This document shows positions 36,916-43,924 of a DNA stretch of 64,000 nt, piece by piece. The stretch is taken from NCBI GenBank assembly GCA_902762805.1, contig CACWPQ010000009.1, positions 1 through 64,000 of the forward strand, read 5' to 3'. The stretch's first letter is position 1. Every line of letters begins with the position of its first letter. The stretch comes from an uncultured Bacteroidota bacterium (GTDB taxonomy: Bacteria; Bacteroidota; Bacteroidia; Bacteroidales; P3). The translations under genes were made by a program, and so were the position numbers. The notes under the pieces were generated by a model that was not told where the DNA came from, did no database searches, and worked only from the letters and a program-made list of their open reading frames with translations.

Positions 36916-39291
36916 ATGAGACCGCCGGGAATACTCCGGACGATGTGCGCCGCCCTGGCGGCGCTGCTGCCGCTGGCGGCACAGGGGCAGTGCGACCCGC
37001 TGCCGCTGCCCTACGAGACCGACCTCATAACAGGGTTCCATACGCCGTGGCTACCCAACAACTATGGCGGCTACGACTACACAGTGTGGAGCACCGGCTT
37101 TAACCATGACAACTGCTGGACGGGCTACATCGAGCGCCCCTCCAGCGGCAATACGGGCGACGCCGCGGGCTGCTTCGGCTTCGTGGCCCGCTGGCAGGAC
37201 GGTACGCCGGACACGAACTACGCCCGCATCGGCGTGGGCGACTCGCTGAACGACGGTTTGGCGATGCTCATCGCGCCCGAATTCGACGGGCAGCCCGCCA
37301 GCATCAGACTGACGATGGTGCTGCAGAAAGTCCAGCGCTTTGAGCACCCCGTGTGCACCAACTACTATGCCTTCGTGGATGTGGGGTGGGTGCGCGATAT
37401 CGCGCGCCCCAGCGAGACGTTCACCAAGACAGGGACGATGTGCGTATGGACCTACCCGGAGCGGACCCTCACCTGGAAGAACTACTGCCTGCCTGTGCAC
37501 GACAGCATCCCCGACGGCCACCGCTTCGCCTTCCGCATGCGCACCGAGCTGCAGCCCTGGCCGCACCCCAACGGCTGCGGGGACATCCCTTCCTTCCTCT
37601 ACTCGCTGATGATCAAACGCTTCGAGGCCAGCACGCAGGTGTGCAACCCTGCAGTGATGACCGACACGACATACCTCACCGACAGTGTGTGCCAACACAG
37701 CCCCTACAGCGGCCACGGCATCACGCTGACCGCGCAGCAGACAGCCGACACCGGGCTCCATACCTACACGCAGCACGACTACGAATACCTTCCGGACGGC
37801 AATTGTCTGCACCATGTAAGGCTGCTGACACTGAAGGTATTGCCATCGGACATCAGTATCGTCTACGACAGCATCCTCCCCGGCAGCGCCTACCCCTTCG
37901 GCGACCGGCGCCTGACGCTGGCCGACGGCTATGCCGAGGACCACGGGCTGAACGCCTACGGCTGCCCGGTGAAGGACTCGCTGGAGCTCAGCATCCGCCG
38001 CCTGCCGCCGATGGACTGCGGCGCCGAAATTGAGGTGGAGCGGCTGGACTGGTATATCTCGCAGCCCACGGAGGTGCACCTGCGCGCCGCGAACGAGGCC
38101 ACCACCTACCGCTGGAGCCCCGCCAATCAGCTGAGCGACAGCGCGGGGCGCGAGACGCGCATCACCCTGCAGCCCGACAGCGAGCAGCGGGTGTGGCTGA
38201 GGACGGAACGGATTGACACGGTGAACCACATCCACCGCGGAGCCGAGATGGACACGCTGACGCAGCTGCTGCAGCTGACCGTGCCGGTGGAGCCGCAGAC
38301 GCGCTACAGGCTGGAGGCCGGCATCGCGGGCGGAAGTCCTGCGGCGCTGCAGGTCTACATGGGCAACAACCTTCTCGTCGACAGCACGTTGGAGCGGCTC
38401 GAAGTGGAGCTGTTCACCTACCAGTACCGCCAAATCGACCTCACGCTGCTCGCTGGCGAGCCGGTGCGGCTGACCGCCCTCGGCCTGCGACGCCACTGCC
38501 GGGCCGTGGACTCGGTGACGCTGCGAGCCCACAGTGTGCATCCCGTCATCGTGGCCGAGAGGAGCACCATCTGCCTGGGCGACAGCCTGGTGCTCGAGGC
38601 CAGGCAGACCGACACCTACCGCTGGAGCGCACATCCCGCGGACACGGCGCTCGACGCGCAGCAAGGGCGGAGCACGATAACCGTAAGCCCCCGCGTGCGA
38701 ACCACCTACCACCTGCTGGCACCCGACGGCAGCGTGGCCGACAGCCTGACGGTGGAGGTGGAGCGTGCGCCGGCGTCGCACATCATGGCCGACCGCGAGG
38801 CGTTGGACTTCGACCACCCATTGCTCGGGCTCGAAGAGCAGTCGACAGAGGTGGCCAGCGTGCACTGGCGCTTCAGCGACGGCGACAGCGCCCGCGGGCG
38901 GCACGTGCGGCACCTCTTCGCCGACGCCATGGGCGACAGCGTGTGGGTGGCCGCCACCAGCTGCTCGCCCCACGGATGCTGCACCGACACCCTGCTGCGC
39001 TACCGCATAGCGACACTGTCGGCCTGGTTCCCCAACGCCTTCACCCCGTCGGCAGAGAGCAACAACCGCTTCGGGCTGATGGCATCGGAGGAGGTGGAGC
39101 TGTGCGAGATGACCATCTACAACCGGCAGGGCCTGCTGGTCTACCACAGCGCCGACCCCGCCGCCCGCTGGGACGGCACCGACCGCCGCGGCACCGCCCT
39201 GCCCCAGGGCGCCTACGCCTACACCTGCCGCTTCCGCCTCCGCGGCGGCATGGTGCAACGCACACTGGGGACGGTGCTGCTGTTGAGGTAG
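36916..39291 (+). CDS. Large secreted protein with T9SS type B (gliding-motility-type) C-terminal domain
   Basis: 791 residues from the Met of MRPPGILRTMC; this start gives a signal peptide (LAALLPLAAQGQ), whereas the 46-codon upstream extension is only repeat DNA. The body has beta-rich domains with several Cys, and a PKD-like segment at ~620-690 (DFDHPLLGLEEQSTEVASVHWRFSDGD type). The C-terminal ~85 residues (WFPNAFTPSAESNNRFGL, then MTIYNRQGLLVYHS, WDGTD and GAYAYTCRF) are a type B sorting domain exported by the T9SS. The N-terminal region looks like a carbohydrate-binding or MAM-type sandwich, unassigned. Confidence 0.85.
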   Translation: MRPPGILRTMCAALAALLPLAAQGQCDPLPLPYETDLITGFHTPWLPNNYGGYDYTVWSTGFNHDNCWTGYIERPSSGNTGDAAGCFGFVARWQDGTPDTNYARIGVGDSLNDGLAMLIAPEFDGQPASIRLTMVLQKVQRFEHPVCTNYYAFVDVGWVRDIARPSETFTKTGTMCVWTYPERTLTWKNYCLPVHDSIPDGHRFAFRMRTELQPWPHPNGCGDIPSFLYSLMIKRFEASTQVCNPAVMTDTTYLTDSVCQHSPYSGHGITLTAQQTADTGLHTYTQHDYEYLPDGNCLHHVRLLTLKVLPSDISIVYDSILPGSAYPFGDRRLTLADGYAEDHGLNAYGCPVKDSLELSIRRLPPMDCGAEIEVERLDWYISQPTEVHLRAANEATTYRWSPANQLSDSAGRETRITLQPDSEQRVWLRTERIDTVNHIHRGAEMDTLTQLLQLTVPVEPQTRYRLEAGIAGGSPAALQVYMGNNLLVDSTLERLEVELFTYQYRQIDLTLLAGEPVRLTALGLRRHCRAVDSVTLRAHSVHPVIVAERSTICLGDSLVLEARQTDTYRWSAHPADTALDAQQGRSTITVSPRVRTTYHLLAPDGSVADSLTVEVERAPASHIMADREALDFDHPLLGLEEQSTEVASVHWRFSDGDSARGRHVRHLFADAMGDSVWVAATSCSPHGCCTDTLLRYRIATLSAWFPNAFTPSAESNNRFGLMASEEVELCEMTIYNRQGLLVYHSADPAARWDGTDRRGTALPQGAYAYTCRFRLRGGMVQRTLGTVLLLR

Positions 39292-39346
39292 GCAACTAAA
39301 AATCAACACAATAAAAAAAATATTTCGGGAGATTGAAAATAATGTG

Positions 39347-39354
39347 TAATTTTG
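39347..39354 (+). promoter_or_regulatory. Promoter -7 element of the toxin-antitoxin pair
   Basis: TAATTTTG ending 26 bases before the ATG at 39381. Transcription from here would exclude the upstream in-frame ATG at 39333. Confidence 0.6.
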
Positions 39355-39380
39355 CAACGTCAAAAACAAAGAAGCACGAA

Positions 39381-39602
39381 ATGCAAGTAGCCTCGATAAA
39401 TCCGGCCCAAAGAATGATTATCGAATCATTCGCCGCCACCAAGGACGAGCAGGAACTCAACGACCTGATGGACATGCTGCGCGACTTCTACGCCAATCGG
39501 CTAAAGCGCGAGATGCAACGCCTGTGGGACAATGGGAGTTTCGACCAGCAGCGACTTGACGCCTTGGCACAAGAGCACAATAGAACCCCGTATAAAAAAT
39601 AG
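39381..39602 (+). CDS. Probable antitoxin of a PIN-type toxin-antitoxin pair
   Basis: 73 residues from the Met of MQVASINPAQRM. I reject the 89-residue version because its start (39333) lies before the promoter -7 element. Charged helical protein (SFAATKDEQELNDLMDMLRDFYANRLKREMQRLWDNG) of the size and position expected for the partner of a COG1569-type PIN toxin; it shows no classical DNA-binding fold. It ends 5 bases before the toxin start. Identity as antitoxin rests on context. Confidence 0.75.
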   Translation: MQVASINPAQRMIIESFAATKDEQELNDLMDMLRDFYANRLKREMQRLWDNGSFDQQRLDALAQEHNRTPYKK

Positions 39603-39607
39603 GTGCT

Positions 39608-40015
39608 GTGCGGGTGGTGATTGACACAAACTGCCTATTGCAAATACTTGGCGCACACAGCCAGTACAACTTTTTGCTTGACAAGTTCCTGGACGAAAAA
39701 TTCACACTCTGCATCTCAACAGACATTTTGCTTGAATATGAAGAGATTCTGAAAGAGAAAGCGTCGCCGGTGGCAGCCGACATGTTTTTGAAAATGATTT
39801 CGCGTTCGAGAAACGTTGTCCACAAAGACCCATTCTACCGACTCGGCCTTATCGAGCAAGACCCGGACGACAACAAATTCACCGACTGTGCCTTTGCAAG
39901 TCAAACGTCGGTGATTGTCACCAACGACAATCACTTCCGAGAATTAGAGAAAATCGACTTCCCGCTGTTTCGCGTTATGACATTGGCAGAATTTGCCGAC
40001 GCGATGAAGTCATAA
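39608..40015 (+). CDS. PIN-domain toxin (COG1569/TIGR00305 type)
   Basis: 135 residues with a GTG start. VVIDTNCLLQIL carries the first acidic residue of the PIN site, DILLEYEEIL the second, and DPDDNKFTDCAFASQTSVIVTNDNHF the third and fourth. PIN toxins are metal-dependent ribonucleases, often against tRNA or mRNA. The C-terminal VMTLAEFADAM is typical of this subgroup. It forms a two-gene unit with the preceding small gene. Base composition is lower in GC than the core genes around it. Confidence 0.88.
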   Translation: MRVVIDTNCLLQILGAHSQYNFLLDKFLDEKFTLCISTDILLEYEEILKEKASPVAADMFLKMISRSRNVVHKDPFYRLGLIEQDPDDNKFTDCAFASQTSVIVTNDNHFRELEKIDFPLFRVMTLAEFADAMKS

Positions 40016-40070
40016 GCGAAGGGCGCAATTCCATACAATATTATCCGCCTGCGGGCGTTATGGGGGCGAC

Positions 40071-40952
40071 ATGGAACAGAAACAGGAACCTGGAAAGATT
40101 GCCCTCGTGCTGTCCAGCGGCGGCGCGCGCGGGTTGGCGCATATAGGCGTCATCGAAGAGCTTGAAGCGCAGGGATACAGCATCACCTCCGTGGCGGGCT
40201 GCTCGATGGGGGCTCTCGTGGGCGGAGCCTATGCCGCCGGACGGCTGAAAGAGCTGAAAGAGCTGGTGTGCAGCATGGACCGGCGGAAGATGTTCTCGCT
40301 GGTGGACTTCTCGTTCAGCCTCAACCACTTGGTCAAGGGCGACAAGGTGGTGGAGACGCTGCGGACGGTGATCCCGGAGGTGGTCATCGAAGCGCTGCCC
40401 CTCCCCTACTGCGCCATCTCGACCGACTGGGAGCGTGGCGAGGAGGTGGTGTTCCGCACGGGGAGCCTGATGGAGGCCATCCGCGCCTCGATTTCGCTGC
40501 CGGCCCTGTTCGACCCGCGTCGCACGGACGGACGCATACTGATCGACGGCGGCGTCATCAACCCCCTGCCGCTCAACCGCGTGGAGCGCACGGAGGGCGA
40601 CCGGCTGGTGGGGGTGGACCTGAGCGGACACGACTACTGGGGCCAGCGCCAGGTGCAGCTCAAAGCCCGCGCCCGTGGGCGCAACGCACTGACGCGCCGC
40701 CTGCCGACGCCCGACACGGACGTCACCTACCTCTCCCTCCTCGCGCGCGCTAGCTCGCTGATGATACGCCAAAACTCGCGCCTGATGGAGCAGCTGACGC
40801 AGCCCGACCTGCTGATCGACATCCAGATGAGCCGCTACAGCGGCATGGACTACGACAAGGCCGACCGCCTCATCGCCATAGGCCGCTCGGCCACACGCCA
40901 AGCGCTGGGGAAAGCTGGCATCGCCCCACACGGAGGGCACGAAGGGGTGTAA
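40071..40952 (+). CDS. Patatin-like phospholipase
   Basis: 293 residues. LSSGGARGLAHIGVIEEL is the oxyanion region, GCSMGALVGGAYAAG carries the nucleophile Ser (GxSxG), and the catalytic Asp lies in IDGGVINPLPL. This is the Ser-Asp dyad of patatins (RssA/YchK-like), which hydrolyse membrane lipids. No signal peptide, so a cytosolic or inner-membrane role is likely. It stands alone between the TA pair and the RNA locus. Confidence 0.92.
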   Translation: MEQKQEPGKIALVLSSGGARGLAHIGVIEELEAQGYSITSVAGCSMGALVGGAYAAGRLKELKELVCSMDRRKMFSLVDFSFSLNHLVKGDKVVETLRTVIPEVVIEALPLPYCAISTDWERGEEVVFRTGSLMEAIRASISLPALFDPRRTDGRILIDGGVINPLPLNRVERTEGDRLVGVDLSGHDYWGQRQVQLKARARGRNALTRRLPTPDTDVTYLSLLARASSLMIRQNSRLMEQLTQPDLLIDIQMSRYSGMDYDKADRLIAIGRSATRQALGKAGIAPHGGHEGV

Positions 40953-40965
40953 AAAAAATTCCGGC

Positions 40966-40996
40966 TTGCGCAAATGGAAAAATATTTGTAATTTTG
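40966..40996 (+). promoter_or_regulatory. Promoter of the structured RNA locus
   Basis: TTG (40966-40968), 20 bases, TAATTTTG (40989-40996). Transcription would start near 41000, about 100 bases before the first hairpin. Confidence 0.7.
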
Positions 40997-40999
40997 CAG

Positions 41000-41274
41000 C
41001 ATCACGGTTTCACTGGCAGATGTGGCCAACGATAAGGAAAACAATCATTTAAGAACAAAACAACACACACAACAAAAACAACATAAATACATATTCAATA
41101 ACATAGCGTTTGCTATTTGTTCCGACCCAGTCTGAAACGTGGAAAATTTCAAACAAGGCTCCAGGGATGACAAAGGCAAATGTTCGCCGTGAGGCGGGCA
41201 TTTTGGTCTTTCCTTGGAGAGGTAATTTCCACGACCGCAGACTGGGAGACGAGATAGGCTCGCCTCCCTTTTTT
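41000..41274 (+). ncRNA. Candidate structured non-coding RNA or leader, unassigned
   Basis: After an unstructured A/C-rich 5' part, a hairpin (ATAGC-GTTT-GCTAT, 41103-41116) is followed by a long rod that pairs end to end: CCCAGTCTG (41126) with CAGACTGGG (41237-41245); CGTGGAAAATT with AATTTCCACG (41223-41232, one bulge); CTCCAGGGA (41159) with TCCTTGGAG (41211-41219, one G-U); and an 11-bp apical stem (41178-41188 with 41193-41203, two G-U) capped by a GUGA tetraloop. A terminator follows at once. The region also has a 70-codon ORF, but pairing explains the sequence better. It may be a free RNA or an attenuating leader of the HTH gene at 41331. I cannot assign it to a known RNA family. Confidence 0.65.
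41243..41273 (+). terminator. Terminator of the structured RNA
   Basis: GGGAGACGAG, loop ATAGG, CTCGCCTCCC (one A-C mismatch), then T6. Its first three bases are also the last three of the rod's basal stem, so the two helices compete by 3 bp. Confidence 0.8.
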
Positions 41275-41330
41275 GTGGCCGTTGGAAGCATCCAAGGAAT
41301 CGGTAGCCAAGCGCGCAAATAGCAACCACT

Positions 41331-41567
41331 ATGCAAATCCACATCGGCAGTTTGATCCGTAGCGAACTGCGACGCCAAAAGCACACAAATGAATGGCTGA
41401 TGGAGCGCATCGGCGTGTCTGAACGGACCCTGCAGCGACTCTTCAACAAGCCCAGCATCGACACACAGCAACTGTTTCTCATTTGCCAAGCCCTTGGGAC
41501 CGACCTCTTTATGCTCTATTCCGACGCCCTCCACGCCCGTCAAATCCTGTCACCCGACAGCATTTGA
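41331..41567 (+). CDS. Small helix-turn-helix DNA-binding protein
   Basis: 78 residues. NEWLMERIGVSERTLQRLFNKPSIDTQQLFLICQALGTDLF is a helix-turn-helix of the Cro/C1 (XRE) type with the following helices. It probably represses or activates a nearby gene, perhaps its own. It lies 57 bases after the terminator of the structured RNA and could be read only by read-through or an unseen promoter. Confidence 0.8.
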   Translation: MQIHIGSLIRSELRRQKHTNEWLMERIGVSERTLQRLFNKPSIDTQQLFLICQALGTDLFMLYSDALHARQILSPDSI

Positions 41568-41592
41568 CGCCATGCGGTTGCGGCAAAGGGTG

Positions 41593-41600
41593 TAATTTTG
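41593..41600 (+). promoter_or_regulatory. Promoter -7 element of the AT-rich gene cluster
   Basis: TAATTTTG, 32 bases before the start at 41632; upstream element not clear. Confidence 0.55.
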
Positions 41601-41631
41601 CAATCCAAAATTAACGTGCACTCAATTAGTA

Positions 41632-42273
41632 ATGAGAATGAACCAAAAAATATTAGTCATTTTTGAACGGACGCATGCATACTGGTGTGTAACATTAATT
41701 ATAACCGCCTTGGCGGTATTCCAACAGCCGATACACGCGCAATTCGGAATGGTTGCTGGGGGAAGTTCCATCGCAGGCAAAATTACTCAAAACAATCAGA
41801 TTGTCAAAAGTGGATTCAGCCCGGAGGTCGACTTCTCTATGAACTTCTTTTTTGACGATGGTGTCGCGTTTGGATTTGTTGTTGACTGCGACGGCCGGTT
41901 GATAAATACCAAAAACATTGACTTTTTTGAAAAAAAATACAAATTTGTATTCGACCTATATGCTGGACCGTCCGTACTTATCGGAGAGCCTGATATGGGA
42001 ATCGTTGTCAGCGCAATGATTGGGTACTCATTTTCTGCCATTATAAGCTGGGCAGGATCTGATGCGGTTAATATGGGGGCTCTTACGTTCAAACTATCCG
42101 CAGATTTATTGTTAGAAAATTTCAGCATAGGAGTTTTCTACAGACCAGAATCACAGCTCATCAAAGAAAAGAGTTTTGCCGAACATTACGGCTGGCAGGG
42201 ATTCATTGATGGATTTGTCGTAGAACCAGCCTGGGGCATACGATTGGGTTATCGATTTGACATGGATTTATAG
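41632..42273 (+). CDS. Predicted outer-membrane or secreted beta-barrel protein, unknown function
   Basis: 213 residues. Signal peptide with hydrophobic CVTLIITALAVFQQPIHAQ (cleavage after HAQ likely), then alternating hydrophobic strands (FSMNFFFDDGVAFGFVVDCDG, KFVFDLYAGPSVLI, LLLENFSIGVFYRP) and a terminal GIRLGYRFDMDL ending in strand-like aromatic residues, as in small OmpA/PorT-type barrels. No family is recognised. The gene is clearly AT-richer than the window average, as are the next two genes. Confidence 0.7.
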   Translation: MRMNQKILVIFERTHAYWCVTLIITALAVFQQPIHAQFGMVAGGSSIAGKITQNNQIVKSGFSPEVDFSMNFFFDDGVAFGFVVDCDGRLINTKNIDFFEKKYKFVFDLYAGPSVLIGEPDMGIVVSAMIGYSFSAIISWAGSDAVNMGALTFKLSADLLLENFSIGVFYRPESQLIKEKSFAEHYGWQGFIDGFVVEPAWGIRLGYRFDMDL

Positions 42274-42336
42274 TAAAAAAACGGGAGAGTATACCAATGG
42301 AGTACCCTCCATAACAAATCAAAATAACTTTCTGTT

Positions 42337-42933
42337 ATGAAAAAGACGATAATACTACTTCTACAGTTATTGTTGACATTCTGTTTTGCTGCAAACGCCC
42401 AATATCACGAGTACATCGAATATGCCAAAAGAGGGTATCACGGTGCACAATTTAACGTAGGGCTTGCCTACTACGAGGGGGATGGCGTAAAACAAGACTA
42501 CAAAAAAGCCATACAATGGTGGAAAAAGGCCGCCGCTCAGGGCAATGAAGATGCCATGTATAACATTGGCTTTTGTTACGAAAAGGGGTTCGGAGTCAAA
42601 CAAGATATCAAACAAGCTTTCGAGTGGTACAGAAAATCAGCCACGTCTGGACGTAACGAACTGGCGTGGTGTGCGTTGGGAGAATGTTATGAAGAAGGTA
42701 AAGGTACTGTTTCTGACAACGAGCAAGCTGAATACTGGTATCGGAAAGCTGCTTCATATAACATTCGGGCACAACACCTTCTCGGGAAACTGTATTACAA
42801 ACACGGTTTTTATGAGGATGCTGCAATTTGGCTAAATCGCTTTCTAGAAGAGGCAGAAGATTTTCTAGCAGAAGAACCTGAAATTTACAACGAAGTTGTT
42901 TCCATTCTAAGAGAAATTGAAAACAAGAAATGA
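42337..42933 (+). CDS. Sel1-repeat (TPR-like) secreted protein
   Basis: 198 residues. Signal peptide ending in CFAANAQ, then four to five Sel1-like repeats: AKRGYHGAQFNVGLAYYEGDGVKQDYKKAIQWWKKAA, GNEDAMYNIGFCYEKGFGVKQDIKQAFEWYRKSA and a third with ALGECYEEGKGTVSDNEQAEYWYRKAA. Sel1 repeats are protein-binding solenoids, often in signalling or surface adaptors. Its stop overlaps the next start by 4 bases. Confidence 0.92.
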   Translation: MKKTIILLLQLLLTFCFAANAQYHEYIEYAKRGYHGAQFNVGLAYYEGDGVKQDYKKAIQWWKKAAAQGNEDAMYNIGFCYEKGFGVKQDIKQAFEWYRKSATSGRNELAWCALGECYEEGKGTVSDNEQAEYWYRKAASYNIRAQHLLGKLYYKHGFYEDAAIWLNRFLEEAEDFLAEEPEIYNEVVSILREIENKK

Positions 42934-43535
42934 AAAGAAATAATATTACAAACATGGTAAAAATGCTTAACACAAACATCAGAAAAATAATAAGTGTTAT
43001 AATACTAATCACATACACATCTGTTGTTTACACACAAGAAACAGATCCACAAAACATTGCAGGCACATGGGGAATTCCTGACAGTTGGGGTATAGGCGGT
43101 GTGATACATATTAAACCAATAATATTAGTATCCTACAACGATGGACAATATGCATTGGAGTACATAGAAGAATTGGATAGAAACGCCCGAGACCCAGAAA
43201 AGATTATAACCAAATACTCTAGAGGACAATTTAGCACAACCGTTGTTAAAGAAAGAGAGATCAACCTACAAGATGAGTTGTATGAGCGAGGGCTAGATTG
43301 CTATAAAGGAACCAGAGATGGAAATGCATATGGTTCATGGCCAAAACGTGGAACATTCTACTATGATCGTATACGAGTAGAAGAAACCATAACCTACAGA
43401 ATAGAACGCGGTGCAGTCGTAGCCAACTACCAGGAAAGATACAAGTATTTTTATTATGGATTAAGGGGTACACACGCAGAACGCGAGTTCGATTACAACG
43501 AACCTGAGATATTGGAAAAAGAGGGTTTCCACTAA
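42930..43535 (+). CDS. Secreted protein of unknown function
   Basis: 201 residues; start could also be the Met of MVKMLN or MLNTNIRK, which give a better signal peptide (IISVIILITYTSVVYTQ). The mature part is rich in Tyr, Arg and Glu with beta-type strands (GTFYYDRIRVEETITYRIERG) and no known motif. It is coupled to the Sel1 gene by a 4-base overlap and shares its low GC. A terminator follows at 43631. Confidence 0.7.
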   Translation: MKRNNITNMVKMLNTNIRKIISVIILITYTSVVYTQETDPQNIAGTWGIPDSWGIGGVIHIKPIILVSYNDGQYALEYIEELDRNARDPEKIITKYSRGQFSTTVVKEREINLQDELYERGLDCYKGTRDGNAYGSWPKRGTFYYDRIRVEETITYRIERGAVVANYQERYKYFYYGLRGTHAEREFDYNEPEILEKEGFH

Positions 43536-43630
43536 AAACATTTTTCATACAAAACCGAATTCAATAGTAAAAAGCGACAAAATCAAATATATTAGCAGCA
43601 AACTGGTTTAAAACTGGACTCGGGTCTCAC

Positions 43631-43668
43631 AAAATACGCGCATACAGAAACGTGCGCGTATTTTTTTT
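43631..43668 (+). terminator. Terminator of the AT-rich cluster
   Basis: AAAATACGCGCA pairs with TGCGCGTATTTT around a 10-base loop, followed by T bases. The T-run overlaps the next promoter's TTTG. Confidence 0.9.
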
Positions 43669-43696
43669 GCCGGATGAATAATTATTTGTAATTTTG
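43666..43696 (+). promoter_or_regulatory. Consensus promoter of a small RNA
   Basis: TTTG (43666-43669), 19 bases, TAATTTTG (43689-43696): an exact Bacteroidota-type promoter directly after a terminator and with no protein gene downstream on this strand. Confidence 0.75.
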
Positions 43697-43699
43697 CAC

Positions 43700-43802
43700 C
43701 CGGAATTTACGGAGTTATACTCCGTTTTTACACGGAAAATCAGGAGTACCACTCCATAAATTCATGATTTTGGCGACCGATATTCAAGGTCGCTTTTTTT
43801 TT
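43700..43802 (+). ncRNA. Candidate small RNA (~100 nt), unassigned
   Basis: Downstream of a consensus promoter the sequence folds into three hairpins: ACGGAGT-TAT-ACTCCGT (43709-43725), GGAGT-ACC-ACTCC (43743-43755) and GCGACC...GGTCGC (43773-43793), the last followed by T9. The first two share the GGAGTnnnACTCC design. No ORF with support lies inside. It is a textbook promoter-hairpins-terminator unit; target unknown. Confidence 0.7.
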
Positions 43803-43843
43803 ACTTATCGGGTTGGATTTGGGAATATTTTGTATATTTGCGT

Positions 43844-43863
43844 CCGTGGGCTTGCGCCCACGG
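43844..43863. repeat. REP-like palindrome, CCGTGGGC arms
   Basis: CCGTGGGC, loop TTGC, GCCCACGG, third copy of the arms seen at 837 and 959. It lies directly after a TATATTTG box at 43833-43840. Confidence 0.8.
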
Positions 43864-43879
43864 TTATTCTAGGTGTCGC

Positions 43880-43924
43880 CCCCCTCCCCCTCTCCCACGG
43901 GAGAGGGGGAGGGGGGGAGTTTTT
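43880..43924 (+). terminator. Very strong GC hairpin with T-run, opposite the 3' end of the FAD oxidoreductase
   Basis: A 17-bp arm of the type CCCCCTCCCCCTCTCCC faces its exact complement with a tiny centre; G-rich arm then AGT5. The T-run is on the plus strand, so it would end a plus-strand transcript, possibly one started at 43833. It also touches the stop of the minus-strand gene (43923). Confidence 0.65.

Noticed and set aside
39333..39380. Longer start of the antitoxin gene
   Set aside because: The ATG at 39333 lies upstream of the TAATTTTG box at 39347, so it would not be transcribed from that promoter.
41110..41322. 70-codon ORF over the structured RNA
   Set aside because: Its bases are explained by long complementary helices and a terminator within the ORF; the protein has no motif.
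41045..41543. Two minus-strand ORFs over the RNA and HTH gene
   Set aside because: They overlap the HTH gene and the RNA on the other strand and have no recognisable features.
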